A DNA stretch of 64,000 bases from Cymbidium sinense (GCA_021442155.1 CM038228.1:84026114-84090113); one strand, 5' to 3'. Shown: positions 13,091 to 24,829, counted from the first letter of the stretch. Notes: generated by a model not told the origin, from the letters alone. Numbers and translations are program-made.

Positions 13091-14087
13091 TGGTTGGAAA
13101 ATCGATAATGATGTGGTTTCCTATAAATTAAGAAGGTGAAAATTTAAGGAAGCGGTTGAAGTTTTAAATACATTGCACTACTGGAGGGACTATGCTTAAC
13201 TTCCAATACTCTAATGCTTGCTTTTGTTGTTTTGTTGGTTTTTTTACTACGGTCGGACAATACCGGTTTTGAGTTTTAACCGAGGTGATGGATGTTTTAT
13301 GTTTGCTATTATGTATCATCGTTTTACATTATAGTCAGATACTTGTTCTCCTTTGGGATTTTCCGGTTGTTCTTTCCTCTCGATGGTCATTGTTGGATTA
13401 TCTTAGGATACTTGCTTCTCAGCTTTTGTTAAGTTTTTTTTCGATTGAAGCTTTTATATAATATAAAGTCGGAGGGTGTTATTTACGATATTTTGATGGG
13501 TAGATGATTTTTGTGTGGGCTGAACAATGATGATCTAGAGCTCTCATATGAGGTGATGGATGATTTGGTGGCATGCATTTAAAGGCTGCAACCAGGTTAT
13601 TATAATCTTGGATACTTGTTCATATTGGGATTTTAGACAACAGGTGTTTACATTTGGCGTTTTTGTTTGCATCATCTCAAATGGTTGTGATGCTTAGATT
13701 TACCGATCGGATGCTAGGCTCTTCATACGGTTGATGCTCTGTTTTTGGCCTTTACGGCTTTCTCGGAAATGGATTCTATGAATTTTTACGTGCTCTCGTT
13801 TAAGGTGTTTCGCTATACTTTTTTTTGTTCCTTGCAGATTTCTGGCTTTGAATGGGTGATAACCGTCTACTAATTACGTAGATTAGTGCTATTGATTAAC
13901 CTCGGATGGTAGCTATGCTTGCATTCGAGATCTCTCCATCACTTATGTTTGTTATCTCGGATACTAATCTGAGTCCCGATTTTGCAGTAATTATGCTATT
14001 GTCTTTGCCTTTGTTTGACCATTGTAATCTTTATTTTATCTTTGAAATTGGCAATGCCCTTAATTTTTCCAAAAAAAAAAAAAAAAA

Positions 14088-14097
14088 GAATGTGTAC
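14088..14097. repeat. L1 target-site duplication, right
   Basis: Exact copy of the 10-mer at 8244-8253, directly following the poly-A tail. Confidence 0.85.
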
Positions 14098-15175
14098 TCA
14101 TGGACAGTAGCATGATTAGTTTTGTAAATATGTCTGCATAGATGAATTCTATGCAATGCGGTGATTACCGTTGGGATTTTCGCGGACGGCAGATCTCTCA
14201 CTCGCATAAAAACAATTTGCGAGCATGAAATACTATCTAAGATCCAAGTCTGATATTCTTCACAAATATATGTCCTCAATTTTAAAAATATTTTCTCAAT
14301 CTTGTATGATTAAATATAAGGTCTAAATTTCTCGTCACCATATTAGCGAAAATTAAATTTTATCAAATCTAAAAAAAATTATAAAATTGATCCGAATACA
14401 AAAATACTATTTGGATCGGTTCGGATTTTAGTTTTTTATTCTTTTTTAAAGTTATATTAAAATTAAAAACACATACTGCTCCCTTAAATTCACCATTTTT
14501 TGGAAGAAGCACTCGAAGACGTGCAGGTTACATGCGGGGACCCTGTTCGTCCACTGGGCAAGTGTGCAAACCCTTGGACATATTACTTAGAACTAAGGGT
14601 CATAAATAACTCTGCTAACGATTGACTATGACCAAAAGCTCTACATTAAGCGTTGGAACTTATATAAAATTTCTTACGATAAATAGTTAATTGTGATTAT
14701 ATATAATTAAATTTATAACCATTTGAATCTTAATTTTATTAAATTTATAGTCAAAAATGAATATTTTGATGAGACAAATTTAACAGCAATAAAATGAGCT
14801 AAAATTAGGTAATAAAATGTATACTTAGAAATTTCATGACATGGCTTAAAGGACAAAATAATTTTCAAATTTTGTATTCTTAAAATTAAAATAAGTGTCT
14901 CGATAAAATAAAAAAAATCTAACATGCTCAAAATCACTCATTTTTAACATTATAAGGGAGTTGCATTCATTAAAAAAATACTGTAAGACCAAGAGGATCA
15001 TAACAAGTGGTTTAATAGGGTGTTTAAATATTTTGGCAAAAATAACTAAAAGGTTGCAGTAAAAAAATATAAATAGACACATTTTTCACGTAAAAGTAAT
15101 CTAGAATAAAAAAGAACTTTAAATCTTCAAAATCTTACATCTTTGCCCGATGATCTGACTTTTAAATTTTTATAG

Positions 15176-15178
<3 letters not shown>
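14098..15178. other. Intergenic, nothing recognised
   Basis: AT-rich sequence with no recognised domain in any frame and no match elsewhere in the window. The block at about 14500-14640 has higher GC content. Confidence 0.5.

Positions 15179-15227
<49 letters not shown>
15179..15227. repeat. (TA)n microsatellite
   Basis: About 24 TA units at the left edge of a GC-richer island. Confidence 0.95.
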
Positions 15228-15229
<2 letters not shown>

Positions 15230-15785
15230 TCAGTTATTGATGTTCGAAATGGCGGTCGTTTCCCCATTGTTTGGTTCAATTGATTGGTCAATTCAGCTAA
15301 AATGCGGCTATTATTTTACCACTCGATTTTCGATCGAGCATGCGAATTGATGCATGATAATTGATGTTTCGAATCAACGAGCGGTGGTTTCGCGTCGGCT
15401 CTTGGCATATATGCAGGCGTTGGCATTTTGATTGCGATCGGTTGATCAGTTGTGCAATATTTATATTCGGGTTTTGATGTTACGAGCGTGATTGCAGTTG
15501 TTAATCGGAGTCATTTGGGTTGGTTTTGGCGTCATGTAATCGATTTGGCATTTGTCACTTCATTCATTTTCATTGAAACTCGTTCTAATTGAGCGTAGAT
15601 AGTCTCATTTTGTAGTCTTTGACGTTTCGAAGCTAACGACGCAAATAATTTCGTCCCATAATGCAACGATTCTCAGATAGCACGTCATATTCATTCGTCC
15701 AATCAAGTCACATTTTTGAATGCCAAGTCAAGTTAAACGACCGGAGAAAGTAACCTAACAATAATGCCATCATATTTTTACTTTA

Positions 15786-15790
<5 letters not shown>
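15228..15790. other. Unassigned GC-richer island
   Basis: About 560 bp of balanced base composition, rich in CG dinucleotides, sits between two TA microsatellites in otherwise very AT-rich DNA. It has no long open frame on either strand and no match elsewhere in the window. It could be an old non-coding element or a gene-flank relic. Confidence 0.4.

Positions 15791-15872
<82 letters not shown>
15791..15872. repeat. (TA)n microsatellite
   Basis: About 41 uninterrupted TA units. Confidence 0.95.
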
Positions 15873-15875
<3 letters not shown>

Positions 15876-15889
15876 TTGTTTGTCCCTAA

Positions 15890-16760
15890 AATCATATAGA
15901 GATCTTAAAGTGGAAATATCTAGTATAATAATTTTTAGAAGGTGTTGATGATTTCATTAAATCACTAAATTTTTTGGGGTCTATTCATGACACAAAAGTG
16001 TTGATATAGAACTCCTTACTCATTAAAGAGTTTTGTAAAATTAAAATTTTTGACATTATTAGATTTAAAAGATATAATCTTATCATTAAATCAAGTAGCA
16101 ACAATATTTAAGAATATAAGTTTAAAGATAAATGCATCTATTTTATTTTTGAACAAGAAGATACACATGAAGGAGAGTTAGTTAATGATTCTCAGATGAA
16201 TTTATATGTTTTTTGTTTGAGTATAAGAGGGTAATCGTGAAATTTGTAGCATTTATTTTTGATAATGATAATTGCAATAACTATAAAGGGAATATCTCAA
16301 TTATTGCCTTTGTTATTTCTAGTATTTTGGCTTATGATGGTTGTATTCTTAACATTAAATGACATATCATTGATAAAACTTCTACTAATATTTCATTGTC
16401 AATAGCTCGATAGTGTTCTTCTTGAGAGATCAAAGAAGATACTCTTTTGATAGATGGTAGAAGATCCATTAATAAGAGTTGTTCATAAATTTGAGCAAAA
16501 TAAATGTTGGTTACAATGAAGAAGGACATGGCATACTCCTTGTGATGCATAAATGTGAGTTTTTTCTTGCTCACCCATGTTTGTAAGGTGAGACTTTATT
16601 ATATTATTGGGATTCAAATTCATGATCTTAGCAATAATTGTCAAACCTCTTACTACTAATTGACACCCACAAAATGAGAGTTGATTGACTCTATACATAA
16701 ATAGTAACTGACAAGTTAGTGTAATGTTGATCACAAGTACTATCAATGTGCAGATTCCAT
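15890..16760 (-). pseudogene. Ty1/copia remnant: gag plus integrase piece
   Basis: On the minus strand 16760 to 16330 reads as a plant copia gag: HHKEYAMSFFIVTNIYFAQI then LLLMDLLPSIKRVSSLISQ, against the family pattern of FLMGLN-x3-A/S-Q-x6-LLMDPLP-x3-K-x3-L-x2-QEE. Further left, 16160 to 15960 reads as an integrase piece (NFNFTKLFNE, family: GKEF-x10-G-I-x-H-x3-C). The region between gag and integrase is missing, so this is an internally deleted relic full of stops. From about 16210 onward it is shared with copy C (55640-56200), so it predates that duplication. Confidence 0.7.
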
Positions 16761-17036
16761 AATTTATAAGTTGAAGAAAGGAGAAGATATAAATTTTTTC
16801 CTTGGAATTTTAGGTTATTTTAGAGTTTTTTGGAAATTTTTTTAGGGATTTTAATATAATTTTTAGAGTTACTCCTGTGTGTGATCTTAGCTATTCTTGT
16901 GCGCCTATTTGTTACTTCCATTTTAGGATGAACATTGTTTTATCAACTGCATGATGTGTGCCATTTATATTTTTTTTTGTGTATAAAATGTTATACTAAG
17001 ATGATAGTAGGTATTCCTGCAGCGTTGCTTTTATTT

Positions 17037-18130
17037 TTCTTAAAACTTGTATTTTAGATCTGCTCACCTATTATTTGTCTAAAAAAAAAAGCAATTATGT
17101 TAAAATGATCATTTTTCTCATATAATCTATGGTCTTGCTTATAGAAATATTTTTTGTATGTGTTCTGCTCAATTGATCTCAAATAACTGAAATACTTTTT
17201 TTTTTTTGCTAAGATTTGAACATTTGGCCTTCACTAAGGGTCAAAGGCAATACTACTCGATAGGTAGTTAGAGGTTACTTGGGAGGAGACTAATGATGTG
17301 ATGATTTTCTTAGATTTTATTCTCAAATGGTTTCACATTTTCTTGACATCTAGGCATTTGTAAAGTACTTCACAATTCAATCAAGTATATGAGTGTAATC
17401 AATAGTGATTTGAACAAATATGATTTCAACTCAAAGATAAATTAGGTTAAAATGAGTGATAAAGAAAGGAAGAGCAAATTAAAGAAATACAATTGAAATT
17501 GAGATTTATGATTATTTGGTCGAAATTACATCCATCATCTACTTCCTATGCAACTCTCAAGAAGTTGGCAAGTTTAGCCTTTGTGAATTGTTGGCAAGAA
17601 AGTCTCGTATAAAATCTTTTTTTTTGCATTAGGTAAGCAGAAGCCACTCCTTGTATTTAGCAACGGTGCCTCTCCTAGTTCTCCCTTGAACTTGGGTTAT
17701 GCAAAAAGGGGAAGCTATGTGGAAGCTCTTTATTTTTATAATAATTTCATACTATAATGTGTACTAAGGAGGTTGATAAAAGATAAGGTGAATTTCGACT
17801 CAAGAAATTCATACTTTCATGCATTTTAAAATGATTTATAAATGCGAGTTATTTATCTCGTTCCATATGGGCTGCCAATGTTGGGGTATTTTCAGGATTG
17901 ATGGGGGTTAAAATAGCCCAATATAATAGCACTCATTTGTCCGATGTTCCCAACATGTCTATTTTCTACCGCAAAAATAAACAAGTTGCTCAATTTTTTT
18001 TATAGATTTTTGTAATAACGTGAGGGTACACATATTTAAGTGTGATACATGTCTAATCATGCCTAACGAAGAACCATAACTTATTATTATTTTGATAATT
18101 GTATAATTACAGGAGTGACTTTACTTATAC
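17037..18130. repeat. Dispersed repeat shared by copies A, B and C
   Basis: Non-coding segment nearly identical to 1-860 and 56445-57540. Its natural continuation is at 24273, after the inserted retrotransposon. I recognise no protein or RNA in it. Confidence 0.85.
18126..18130. repeat. LTR retrotransposon TSD, left
   Basis: The pentamer tatac is repeated at 24273-24277. In copy C the empty site near 57536 has tatac only once. Confidence 0.9.
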
Positions 18131-18735
18131 TGATATGATCCCAAATCATATAATAGCCTTTACAGAAATCAGAAACCAATTATGAATAGCAACATTAACT
18201 TTCCAACAGATAACTTACATTAAATAGTACAAGAGCTTCCCAATGAAAATATACAACAGAGATCTTGCTAAAAGAATAGATAAGAGGAACAACACAACTT
18301 ATTACAACAGCCGACAACAATAACAAGGCTTTCATAATACTAAATCCAACCCAACAGAAGATGCTGACAAGGACAGAATTGAGAATCAAGAACTCTAAAT
18401 AACTGACAGCACAGCAAGAGATCAAGCTATCCAATCAGATACAAGACAGAGCAAGGAAAGTAACTGAATACACGACATGCAACAGAAATTAGTTACAGAA
18501 CCAAAGAATACTTTAGAAGAACCAACAACGAAAACTATAAATAGAGAAGAACAACAGAAGATAAAGGGTTGAAGAAAATTATCTCAAAACTCCTCTGATT
18601 TCCTTCTAAGTCTCCTCTCTCTTTCTCCTGGTCTCTCTTCTCCTTCTGTAGCTCAATTCCCACGGTGGAAACCGCCGGAAAACACCAAACAGACGGCGCA
18701 ATCTCTCCGGATCTCCTCCAAATCCTATCTCAAGC
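18131..18735 (+). repeat. 5' LTR, first 605 bp only
   Basis: It matches the first ~595 bp of the 3' LTR (23011-23605) with a few substitutions and short indels, for example extra bases near 18302-18325. The match ends at ctcaagc, where sequence switches abruptly to pol. Confidence 0.9.
18536..18544 (+). promoter_or_regulatory. LTR TATA box (copy 1)
   Basis: The sequence tataaatag lies about 400 bp into the LTR. The same sequence occurs at 20453-20461 and 23407-23415 in the other LTR copies, so three candidate promoters exist in this element. Start sites are not known. Confidence 0.6.
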
Positions 18736-20430
18736 AATTAATCAAAGCAATGGAATAACCAATAAACAAAACATTCCCATACAGAAATTGACCCCAACAC
18801 AACTGGATGAAAGAAGGAAGAAGGGACTATGTTTTAATTGTGATGAGAAGTATCACAGAGGTCATATTTGCAAATCAAAAATGTTTACTCTAACAGTAAT
18901 CAATGAGGACCAAGACCAGTATTTACAGCAAGAAAATGAGCTGGAAATACAAAATCTACAAGAAGAATTCCCTGAAATCAGCCTCAATGCATTTACAGGT
19001 CAGTCTAACCCGAGAACCTTGAGATTACAAGGTTTAATTGGAAATAAAAAGGTACAAGTTTTGATTGACAGTGGATCTACCCACAATTTCATTCAATCAA
19101 AATTAGCAAAATTTATTGATTTTAAAATCACTCCAGCATCAGTATTTCAAGTATTGGTAGGCAATGGGGAAACTTTAAAATGCTCAGGCATATGTTCTAA
19201 TCTCCCTATTCAACTACAAGGCAATACTTTTATTACAGATTGCTATCTGTTACCCATGCAAGGAGCTGATATAGTTTTAGGGGTTCAATGGTTAGAACAG
19301 TTGGGTGAATGTACATTTGATTACAAGAAGCTAACAATGAAATTCTACATTAATGACAGACTAGTACAATTACAAGGAAATACAGCAGCAACAGTGGACA
19401 GAATCTCCCTTCATCAGTTCACTAAGTTGCAGCAACAGAAAGAGATATTATCATGCTTTCAAATGAGTCAAATAACAGAGGAAACAGATTTCCTCTATAG
19501 TAGAATTCAATACATTACCAGCAGAAATACAACAGGTATTACACACTTACCAGGAGTTATTTCAAAACCCAAAAGGCTTACCCCCAAGCAGAAATATAGA
19601 CCATCAAATCCATCTGCCACATGGAACTCAGCCTGTGAGAGTGAAAAGTTACAGGTATCCACATTTTCAGAAAACTGAAATTGAAAGATTAATTAAAGAA
19701 ATGCTGGAAAGTGGTATAATCAGAGAAAGTATCAGTCCTTTCTCTTCCCCAGCTTTATTAATCAAAAAGAAAGATGGTACCTGGAGGTTCTGTGTAGATT
19801 ATAGAGCCCTCAATAAAGTTACTATACCTGACAGATTCCCTATTCCAACTCCTGAAGAACTCATGGATGAGTTATATGGAGCCACAGTATTTTCTAAACT
19901 GGATCTAAGGTCAGGATATCACCAGATAAGAATGGCAAAGGAAGACATTTATAAAACAGCCTTTAGAACTCATGAAGGACACTATGAGTTTCTGGCTATG
20001 CCTTTTGGACTCACAAATGCACCTTCAACATTTCAAGCTTTAATGAATACAGTCCTTAAACCATTCCTAAGAAAGTTTGTTTTAGTATTTTTTGATGATA
20101 TTCTCATCTACAGCAAGACATTAGAACTACATCCATATCATCTCCAAGAAGTGCTGAAACAACTCAAACAGCATTCAATGTTTATTAAACCCTCAAAATG
20201 TTCATTTGTACAAGAGAAAATTGACTACTTAGGTCACATCTTATCTGCCCAAGGCATACAAGTGGATCCCAACAAGATTCAAGCTGTGCAAACATGGCTG
20301 TTACCTAATTCAGTCAAAGAATTAAGAGGATTTTTGGGTTTAACAGGTTATTACAGAAAATTTGTCAAGAATTATGCAGCAATTGCTTCCCCCCTAACAT
20401 CTATGTTAGCCAAGCAACAGTTTCAGTGGA
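18736..20430 (+). pseudogene. gypsy pol fragment: zinc knuckle, protease, reverse transcriptase
   Basis: It begins with the C-terminal end of gag: a CCHC knuckle (CFNCDEKYHRGHICK near 18830). The aspartic protease follows with VLIDSGSTHNF near 19060 and ADIVLGVQWL near 19270. The reverse transcriptase has FCVDYRALNKV near 19790, KLDLRSGYHQI near 19900 and the active site FFDDILIYS near 20088. The beginning of the RNase H linker (GFLGLTGYYRKFVKNY) comes just before the break. A +1-type frame break near 19640-19680 separates protease from RT. The reading frame continues upstream into the LTR without an ATG. At 20431 it runs into LTR sequence at the shared tagaagaa. RNase H and integrase are missing. 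Confidence 0.9.
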
Positions 20431-21314
20431 TAGAAGAACCAACAACGAAAACTATAAATAGAGAAGAACAACAGAAGATAAAGGGTTGAAGAAAATTATC
20501 TCAAAACTCCTCTGATTTCCTTCTAAGTCTCCTCCCTCTTTCTCCTGGTCTCTCTTCTCCCTCTGTAGCTCAATTCCCACGGTGGAAACCGCCGGAAAAC
20601 AAACAGACAGACAATCTCTCCGGATCTCCTCCAGATCCTATCTCAAGCTGGTTCCGGCATCCTCCGGCCATTTCTACGGTGGATCTTCCTTGGATCGACC
20701 ATCGCCGGTAAGGATCTCCTCCTTCTCCTCCGATCTCCCCCTCAGAAACCCTAGCAGAGCCGAACCGAGAAGCTGAAAGAAAAACAAGAAATGAATTAGG
20801 GTTACTCGATTCGATCCCGTAATTCGAATCGCTGCCGCTCGATTGACGACATCTGTTATCCACTAAGTTCATCCAACGCTCCCTGATCAAAAGACAAATC
20901 AAACCGCTCTGCTAAACCCATCTGTATTCCACTCAGATGAGAAAGAAAGGCAACCGTGTGATCAAGAAACATATCTAAGGGCTGAAGATAACACGGGTTA
21001 ATCCAACGGCTAGAAAGCAGCGCAAGAAAGACCAATCCAAGTGAGCCCATCCAACGGCAGAGATTAAAAGGCGCTAGATCCAACGGATCAGAAGGCTCCC
21101 GAAAATTTTGCTTCCCTTTACTCAGCCGGGTTGACTCAATTGAAGGGTTTGACTCACTGATTTGACTCAACTCACACCCAACAGACCCAATTGGAACAGT
21201 AAACAGAGCCAGAATTAGCTCAAACAGAAATAATCTCTCAAGCTCACTGTTTCAAAGCTCATTACAGAAATTAAGCATACTCTCCAGTGTAATATCTGAT
21301 ATTAATCCATATCA
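20431..21314 (+). repeat. Second LTR piece, 3' 884 bp
   Basis: It matches the 3' LTR from about its position 379 to the CA end. It therefore overlaps the first LTR piece by about 225 bp, and that part, including the TATA box, is present twice around the pol segment. Confidence 0.9.
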
Positions 21315-21331
21315 TTGGTGCTCTCGTTGAC
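21315..21331 (+). other. Primer-binding region
   Basis: The sequence ttggtgctctcgttgac directly follows the LTR end, where gypsy elements bind the tRNA primer for minus-strand DNA. I did not identify the tRNA. Confidence 0.5.
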
Positions 21332-21379
21332 TTCCCACACTTGCTGATTCCCACAACTCACACCTACAACACTCAGAAA

Positions 21380-22324
21380 ATGGCAGAAGGAACCAGAGAC
21401 AATGCCAAAACACTTGAAGCATGTGTTACCAGACTGAACAACAATGAACAGCAAATGACCTCAATCACTATGGCATTGAATGAAATATTAAAGAGATTGA
21501 CATCAATAGAAAACAGAATAGAAAAACAACCTCAAAGCCAGGTATGTGATGCATCCCTTGATGAATCCTATTCTCCAAACATGCCACATACACACACACC
21601 CATATCAATGCATATTAAAATAGATATGCCCAGATTTAATGGAGATAACCCTAAAGGCTGGCTGTTCAAAGCAGACCAGTACTTCCAATACCACAATTTA
21701 TCAGAAGAACAAAAGTTCTTAATTGCCTCAGTTTATATGGATGGACCTGCACTTAGCTGGTATCAATATATGCATCTTAATAAACAGCTACACTCATGGA
21801 CTGAATTTAAAGAACAAGTTATGCAGAGATTTGGCCCTTCCCTCTACACAGATTTAAGAGGAGAACTAGCTAAGCTTCAACAGCAAACAACAGTGCAACA
21901 GTTTTATACTGAGTTTGAAGACCTAGCTAACCAAATGTCAGATATCCCACAGGAATTGCTACAAAGTTGCTTTGAATCAGGGCTTAAACCAGAAATTAGA
22001 AGAGAAATCAGAGCCCTACAACCTACTTCATTGCAACAAGCATTTCAATTGGCCAAGCTAATGGAGGATAGGCTATCAGATACAGCAAATACAGCAAATA
22101 CAGCAGTAAAGCAACAGCAAATACAGCAAACACCTACACTGCCTAATCCACCACATGGCAATGAATATAGCAACAAACAGCCCTTAGCCAACTTATGTGC
22201 ATTCATGAGTGTCAATGAAGAACAAGAATATCAACTACAGCATTATAGTCAACCAGAAACTCAGTGGATACAAGAGAATGCCTTAGAAACAAGCTTCAAA
22301 TATCAGCCTTTTAATCCAGGTTAA
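21380..22324 (+). CDS. gypsy gag (capsid), 314 aa
   Basis: The ATG at 21380 (MAEGTRDNAK) opens a frame of 314 codons. The N-terminal part is a coiled-coil-like helix (LEACVTRLNNNEQQMTSI). The retrotransposon gag core begins near residue 85 (KIDMPRFNGDNPKGWLFKAD) and contains the family hallmark ALSWYQYM and FTEFEDLANQ-like positions. A Gln-rich stretch with tandem TANTANTA follows near residue 235. The stop falls before the zinc knuckle, which is found instead in the displaced pol segment upstream. Gag alone could still assemble particles, but nothing here shows that it is expressed. Confidence 0.85.
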   Translation: MAEGTRDNAKTLEACVTRLNNNEQQMTSITMALNEILKRLTSIENRIEKQPQSQVCDASLDESYSPNMPHTHTPISMHIKIDMPRFNGDNPKGWLFKADQYFQYHNLSEEQKFLIASVYMDGPALSWYQYMHLNKQLHSWTEFKEQVMQRFGPSLYTDLRGELAKLQQQTTVQQFYTEFEDLANQMSDIPQELLQSCFESGLKPEIRREIRALQPTSLQQAFQLAKLMEDRLSDTANTANTAVKQQQIQQTPTLPNPPHGNEYSNKQPLANLCAFMSVNEEQEYQLQHYSQPETQWIQENALETSFKYQPFNPG

Positions 22325-23010
22325 GACAGAAGATATATAAATGTCTAATTATAAAATAGCCTAAATAAGTTCTGCATAGTTCTGAACATAGAATTAGCCT
22401 AGATAGATAAGTCGGATATAGCCCAATTATCTAGCATAAGATAGTCCACAGTGATAAGTCATGGGGCACAACAATTCCTTCCAACTTCAAGTAGAATGGC
22501 CACAAGATTTCCCACAGATACAGTCAACCTTCCAGCCACATTACAAAGGTAATACTGATAAAGTCAAGAGAAAGGATTGATATAAAGTAAGGATCCTAAG
22601 GGAGGAATTCAGCCAAGACTATTACAGTTGGGCTCACATAACAGTACTACAGAGCAGAATCAAACACAAATTACATACAACAGAATCGGATTTACTACAA
22701 TCAGAACCCAATTACTATGCTTAACCCCTCAATTACTGAAATTAAACTCTATCATTAGAACAGCAAACAGACCTAATCCAGAAAATAGGCTGATCACAGA
22801 GCAGTACTACAGAGGGATCAACACAATTACAGAGAAATTATGGCCAAATGTTTAAAATCCAAGACTACTAAATCACAGACAAGCTTTTACATTACAAACA
22901 GATTGCTCCTGTAAAAGTCAGAAGGAGGAAAGTATCAACAGCAGCCTGAGAAATAGATTGAAGAAATACAGAAAGCATCCCAAGATTGACCTTGAGGACA
23001 AGGTCAGTAA
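22325..23010 (+). other. Untranslated retrotransposon interior before 3' LTR
   Basis: About 690 bp between gag and the 3' LTR, where pol would normally lie. There is no recognised domain. It contains blocks rich in CAG/ACA. The last bases before the LTR include ttgaggacaaggtcagtaa, which is only a weak candidate polypurine tract. Confidence 0.6.
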
Positions 23011-24272
23011 TGATATGATCCCAAATCATATAATAGCCTTTACAGAAATCAGAAACCAATTATGAATAGCAACATTAACTTTCCAACAGATAACTTACAT
23101 TAAATAGTACAAGAGCTTCCCAATGAAAATATACAACAGAGATCTTGCTAAAAGAATAGATAAGAGGAACAACACAACTTACAGCCGACAACAACAAGGC
23201 TTTCATAATACTAAATCCAACCCAACAGAAGATGCTGACAAGGACAGAATTGAGAATCAAGAACTCTAAATAACTGACAGCACAGCAAGAGATCAAGCTA
23301 TCCAATCAGATACAAGACAGAGCAAGGAAAGTAACTGAATACACGACATGCAACAGAAATTAGTTACAGAACCAAAGAATACTTTAGAAGAACCAACAAC
23401 GAAAACTATAAATAGAGAAGAACAACAGAAGATAAGGGTTGAAGAAAATTATCTCAAAACTCCTCTGATTTCCTTCTAAGTCTCCTCCCTCTTTCTCCTG
23501 GTCTCTCTTCTCCCTCTGTAGCTCAATTCCTACGGTGGAAACAGCCGGAAAACACCAAACAGACGGCGCAATCTCTCCGGATCTCCTCCAAATCCTATCT
23601 CAAGCTGGTTCCGGCACCCTCAGACCCTTTCTACGGTGGATCTTCCTTGGATCGAGCATCGCCGGTAAGGATCTCCTCCTTCTCCTCCGATTCTCCCCTC
23701 AGAAACCCTAGCAGAGCCGAACAGAGAAGCTGAAAGGAAAATCAAGAAATGAATTAGGGTTACTCGATTCGATCCCGTAATTCGAATCGCTGCCGCTCGA
23801 TTGACGACACTTGTCATCCACTACGATCAATCCAACGTTCCCTGATCAAAAGACGGATCAAACCGCTCAGATAAACCCATCTGTATTCCACTCAGATGAG
23901 AAAGAAAGGCAACCGTGTGATCAAGAAACATATCTAAGGGCTGAAGATAACACGGGTTAATCCAACGGCTAGAAAGCAGCGCAAGAAAGACCAATCCAAG
24001 TGAGCCCATCCAACGGCAGAGATTAAAAGGCGCTAGATCCAACGGATCAGAAGGCTCCCGAAAATTTTCTTTCCTTTACTCAGCCGGGTTGACTCAATTG
24101 AAGGGTTTGACTCACTGATTTGTCTCAACTCACACCCAACAGACCCAATTGGAACAGTAAACAGAGCCAGAATTAGCTCAAACAGAAATACTCTCTCCAG
24201 CTCACTGTTTCAAAGCTCATTACAGAAATTAAACATACTCTCCAGTGTAATATCTGATATTAATACATATCA
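23011..24272 (+). repeat. 3' LTR, complete (1262 bp)
   Basis: Starts tgatatgatccc and ends catatca. It includes a TATA box at 23407-23415. It is the only full-length LTR of the element and is followed by the TSD tatac. Confidence 0.9.
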
Positions 24273-24277
24273 TATAC
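24273..24277. repeat. LTR retrotransposon TSD, right
   Basis: Second copy of tatac. The interrupted repeat resumes here. Confidence 0.9.
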
Positions 24278-24829
24278 ATAGTTTCGCATATTTACATGCT
24301 AAATGCTTAGTTTTGCACATCCCAAAAACAGATGTGCGTGCTATCTAAGGGTATGTGATCATGCAAGGCTTCTTACATATTTAAATGCATCTAAACAAAA
24401 ATTTCAATAGTTTTGAAAATTACAAAATAAATATAATTAAACTTTAGCAAAAACTTAAAACTTTGTGAGCATGTAAAGTTCAGCATATAGGTTTATATAA
24501 AACATGATTTTATTATTTGTCTCAAAAATTTAATTTTTTGCCATAGTTATTTTGAAATTTTCATGCCCTTTTTGAAACTTAGTGTTTAATTTAGCCAAGT
24601 TTCTTCAACTCTAGTGTATTCAACTCTATCAAAATTACTTTAATTATAATAAACAATATATACATAGCGAGGAGAAGTCTTGAGCCATCATATTGAGCAT
24701 GTGGACTTCCTTGGCCCTTGTGACCAAACTTCAATTCTAAGATTCTCCAATGGTACATCATCTAGATAAACCATAAGATCACACCCAAAATATTTTTGTT
24801 ATCATTAAAATAAATTTATGTTGGTGGTG

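Larger units (their letters stand above)
8254..14087 (+). mobile_element. Near full-length L1-type LINE
   Basis: A 5.8-kb element with a 5' leader (8254 to about 8690), ORF1, a short spacer, ORF2, a ~1-kb 3' UTR and a 17-A tail (14071-14087). The 10-bp TSD gaatgtgtac flanks it on both sides, which fixes the ends and argues that the 5' end is nearly complete. Both ORFs carry frameshifts or stops, so this copy cannot move by itself. Domain order matches plant L1 elements: zinc knuckle ORF1, then endonuclease, reverse transcriptase and zf-RVT in ORF2. Confidence 0.9.
18131..24272 (+). mobile_element. Scrambled Ty3/gypsy LTR retrotransposon
   Basis: The 6142-bp insertion begins TG, ends CA and is flanked by a perfect 5-bp TSD (tatac). 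The homologous empty site is preserved in copy C. Normal order would be LTR, gag, pol, LTR. Here it is LTR piece (18131-18735), zinc knuckle/protease/RT (18736-20430), LTR piece (20431-21314), primer-binding region, gag (21380-22324), ~0.7 kb of untranslated sequence and a full LTR (23011-24272). RNase H beyond its beginning and integrase are absent, so the element depends on others. LTR copies are very similar, implying a recent insertion. Confidence 0.9.

Noticed and set aside
16210..18130. Copy B left part as the LTR or leader of the copia element
   Set aside because: No TG...CA ends or repeated LTR pair could be found, and the segment recurs as copy A without gag.
18665..18735. LTR-encoded leader fused to protease as a new protein start
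   Set aside because: The apparent first residue is a GTG, no in-frame ATG occurs before the knuckle, and the frame in this part is LTR sequence.
20582..21170. Open frames inside the LTR copies (METAGK..., and long minus-strand frames)
   Set aside because: They start at non-ATG codons, recur in all LTR copies and lie in leader sequence. No domain is recognisable.
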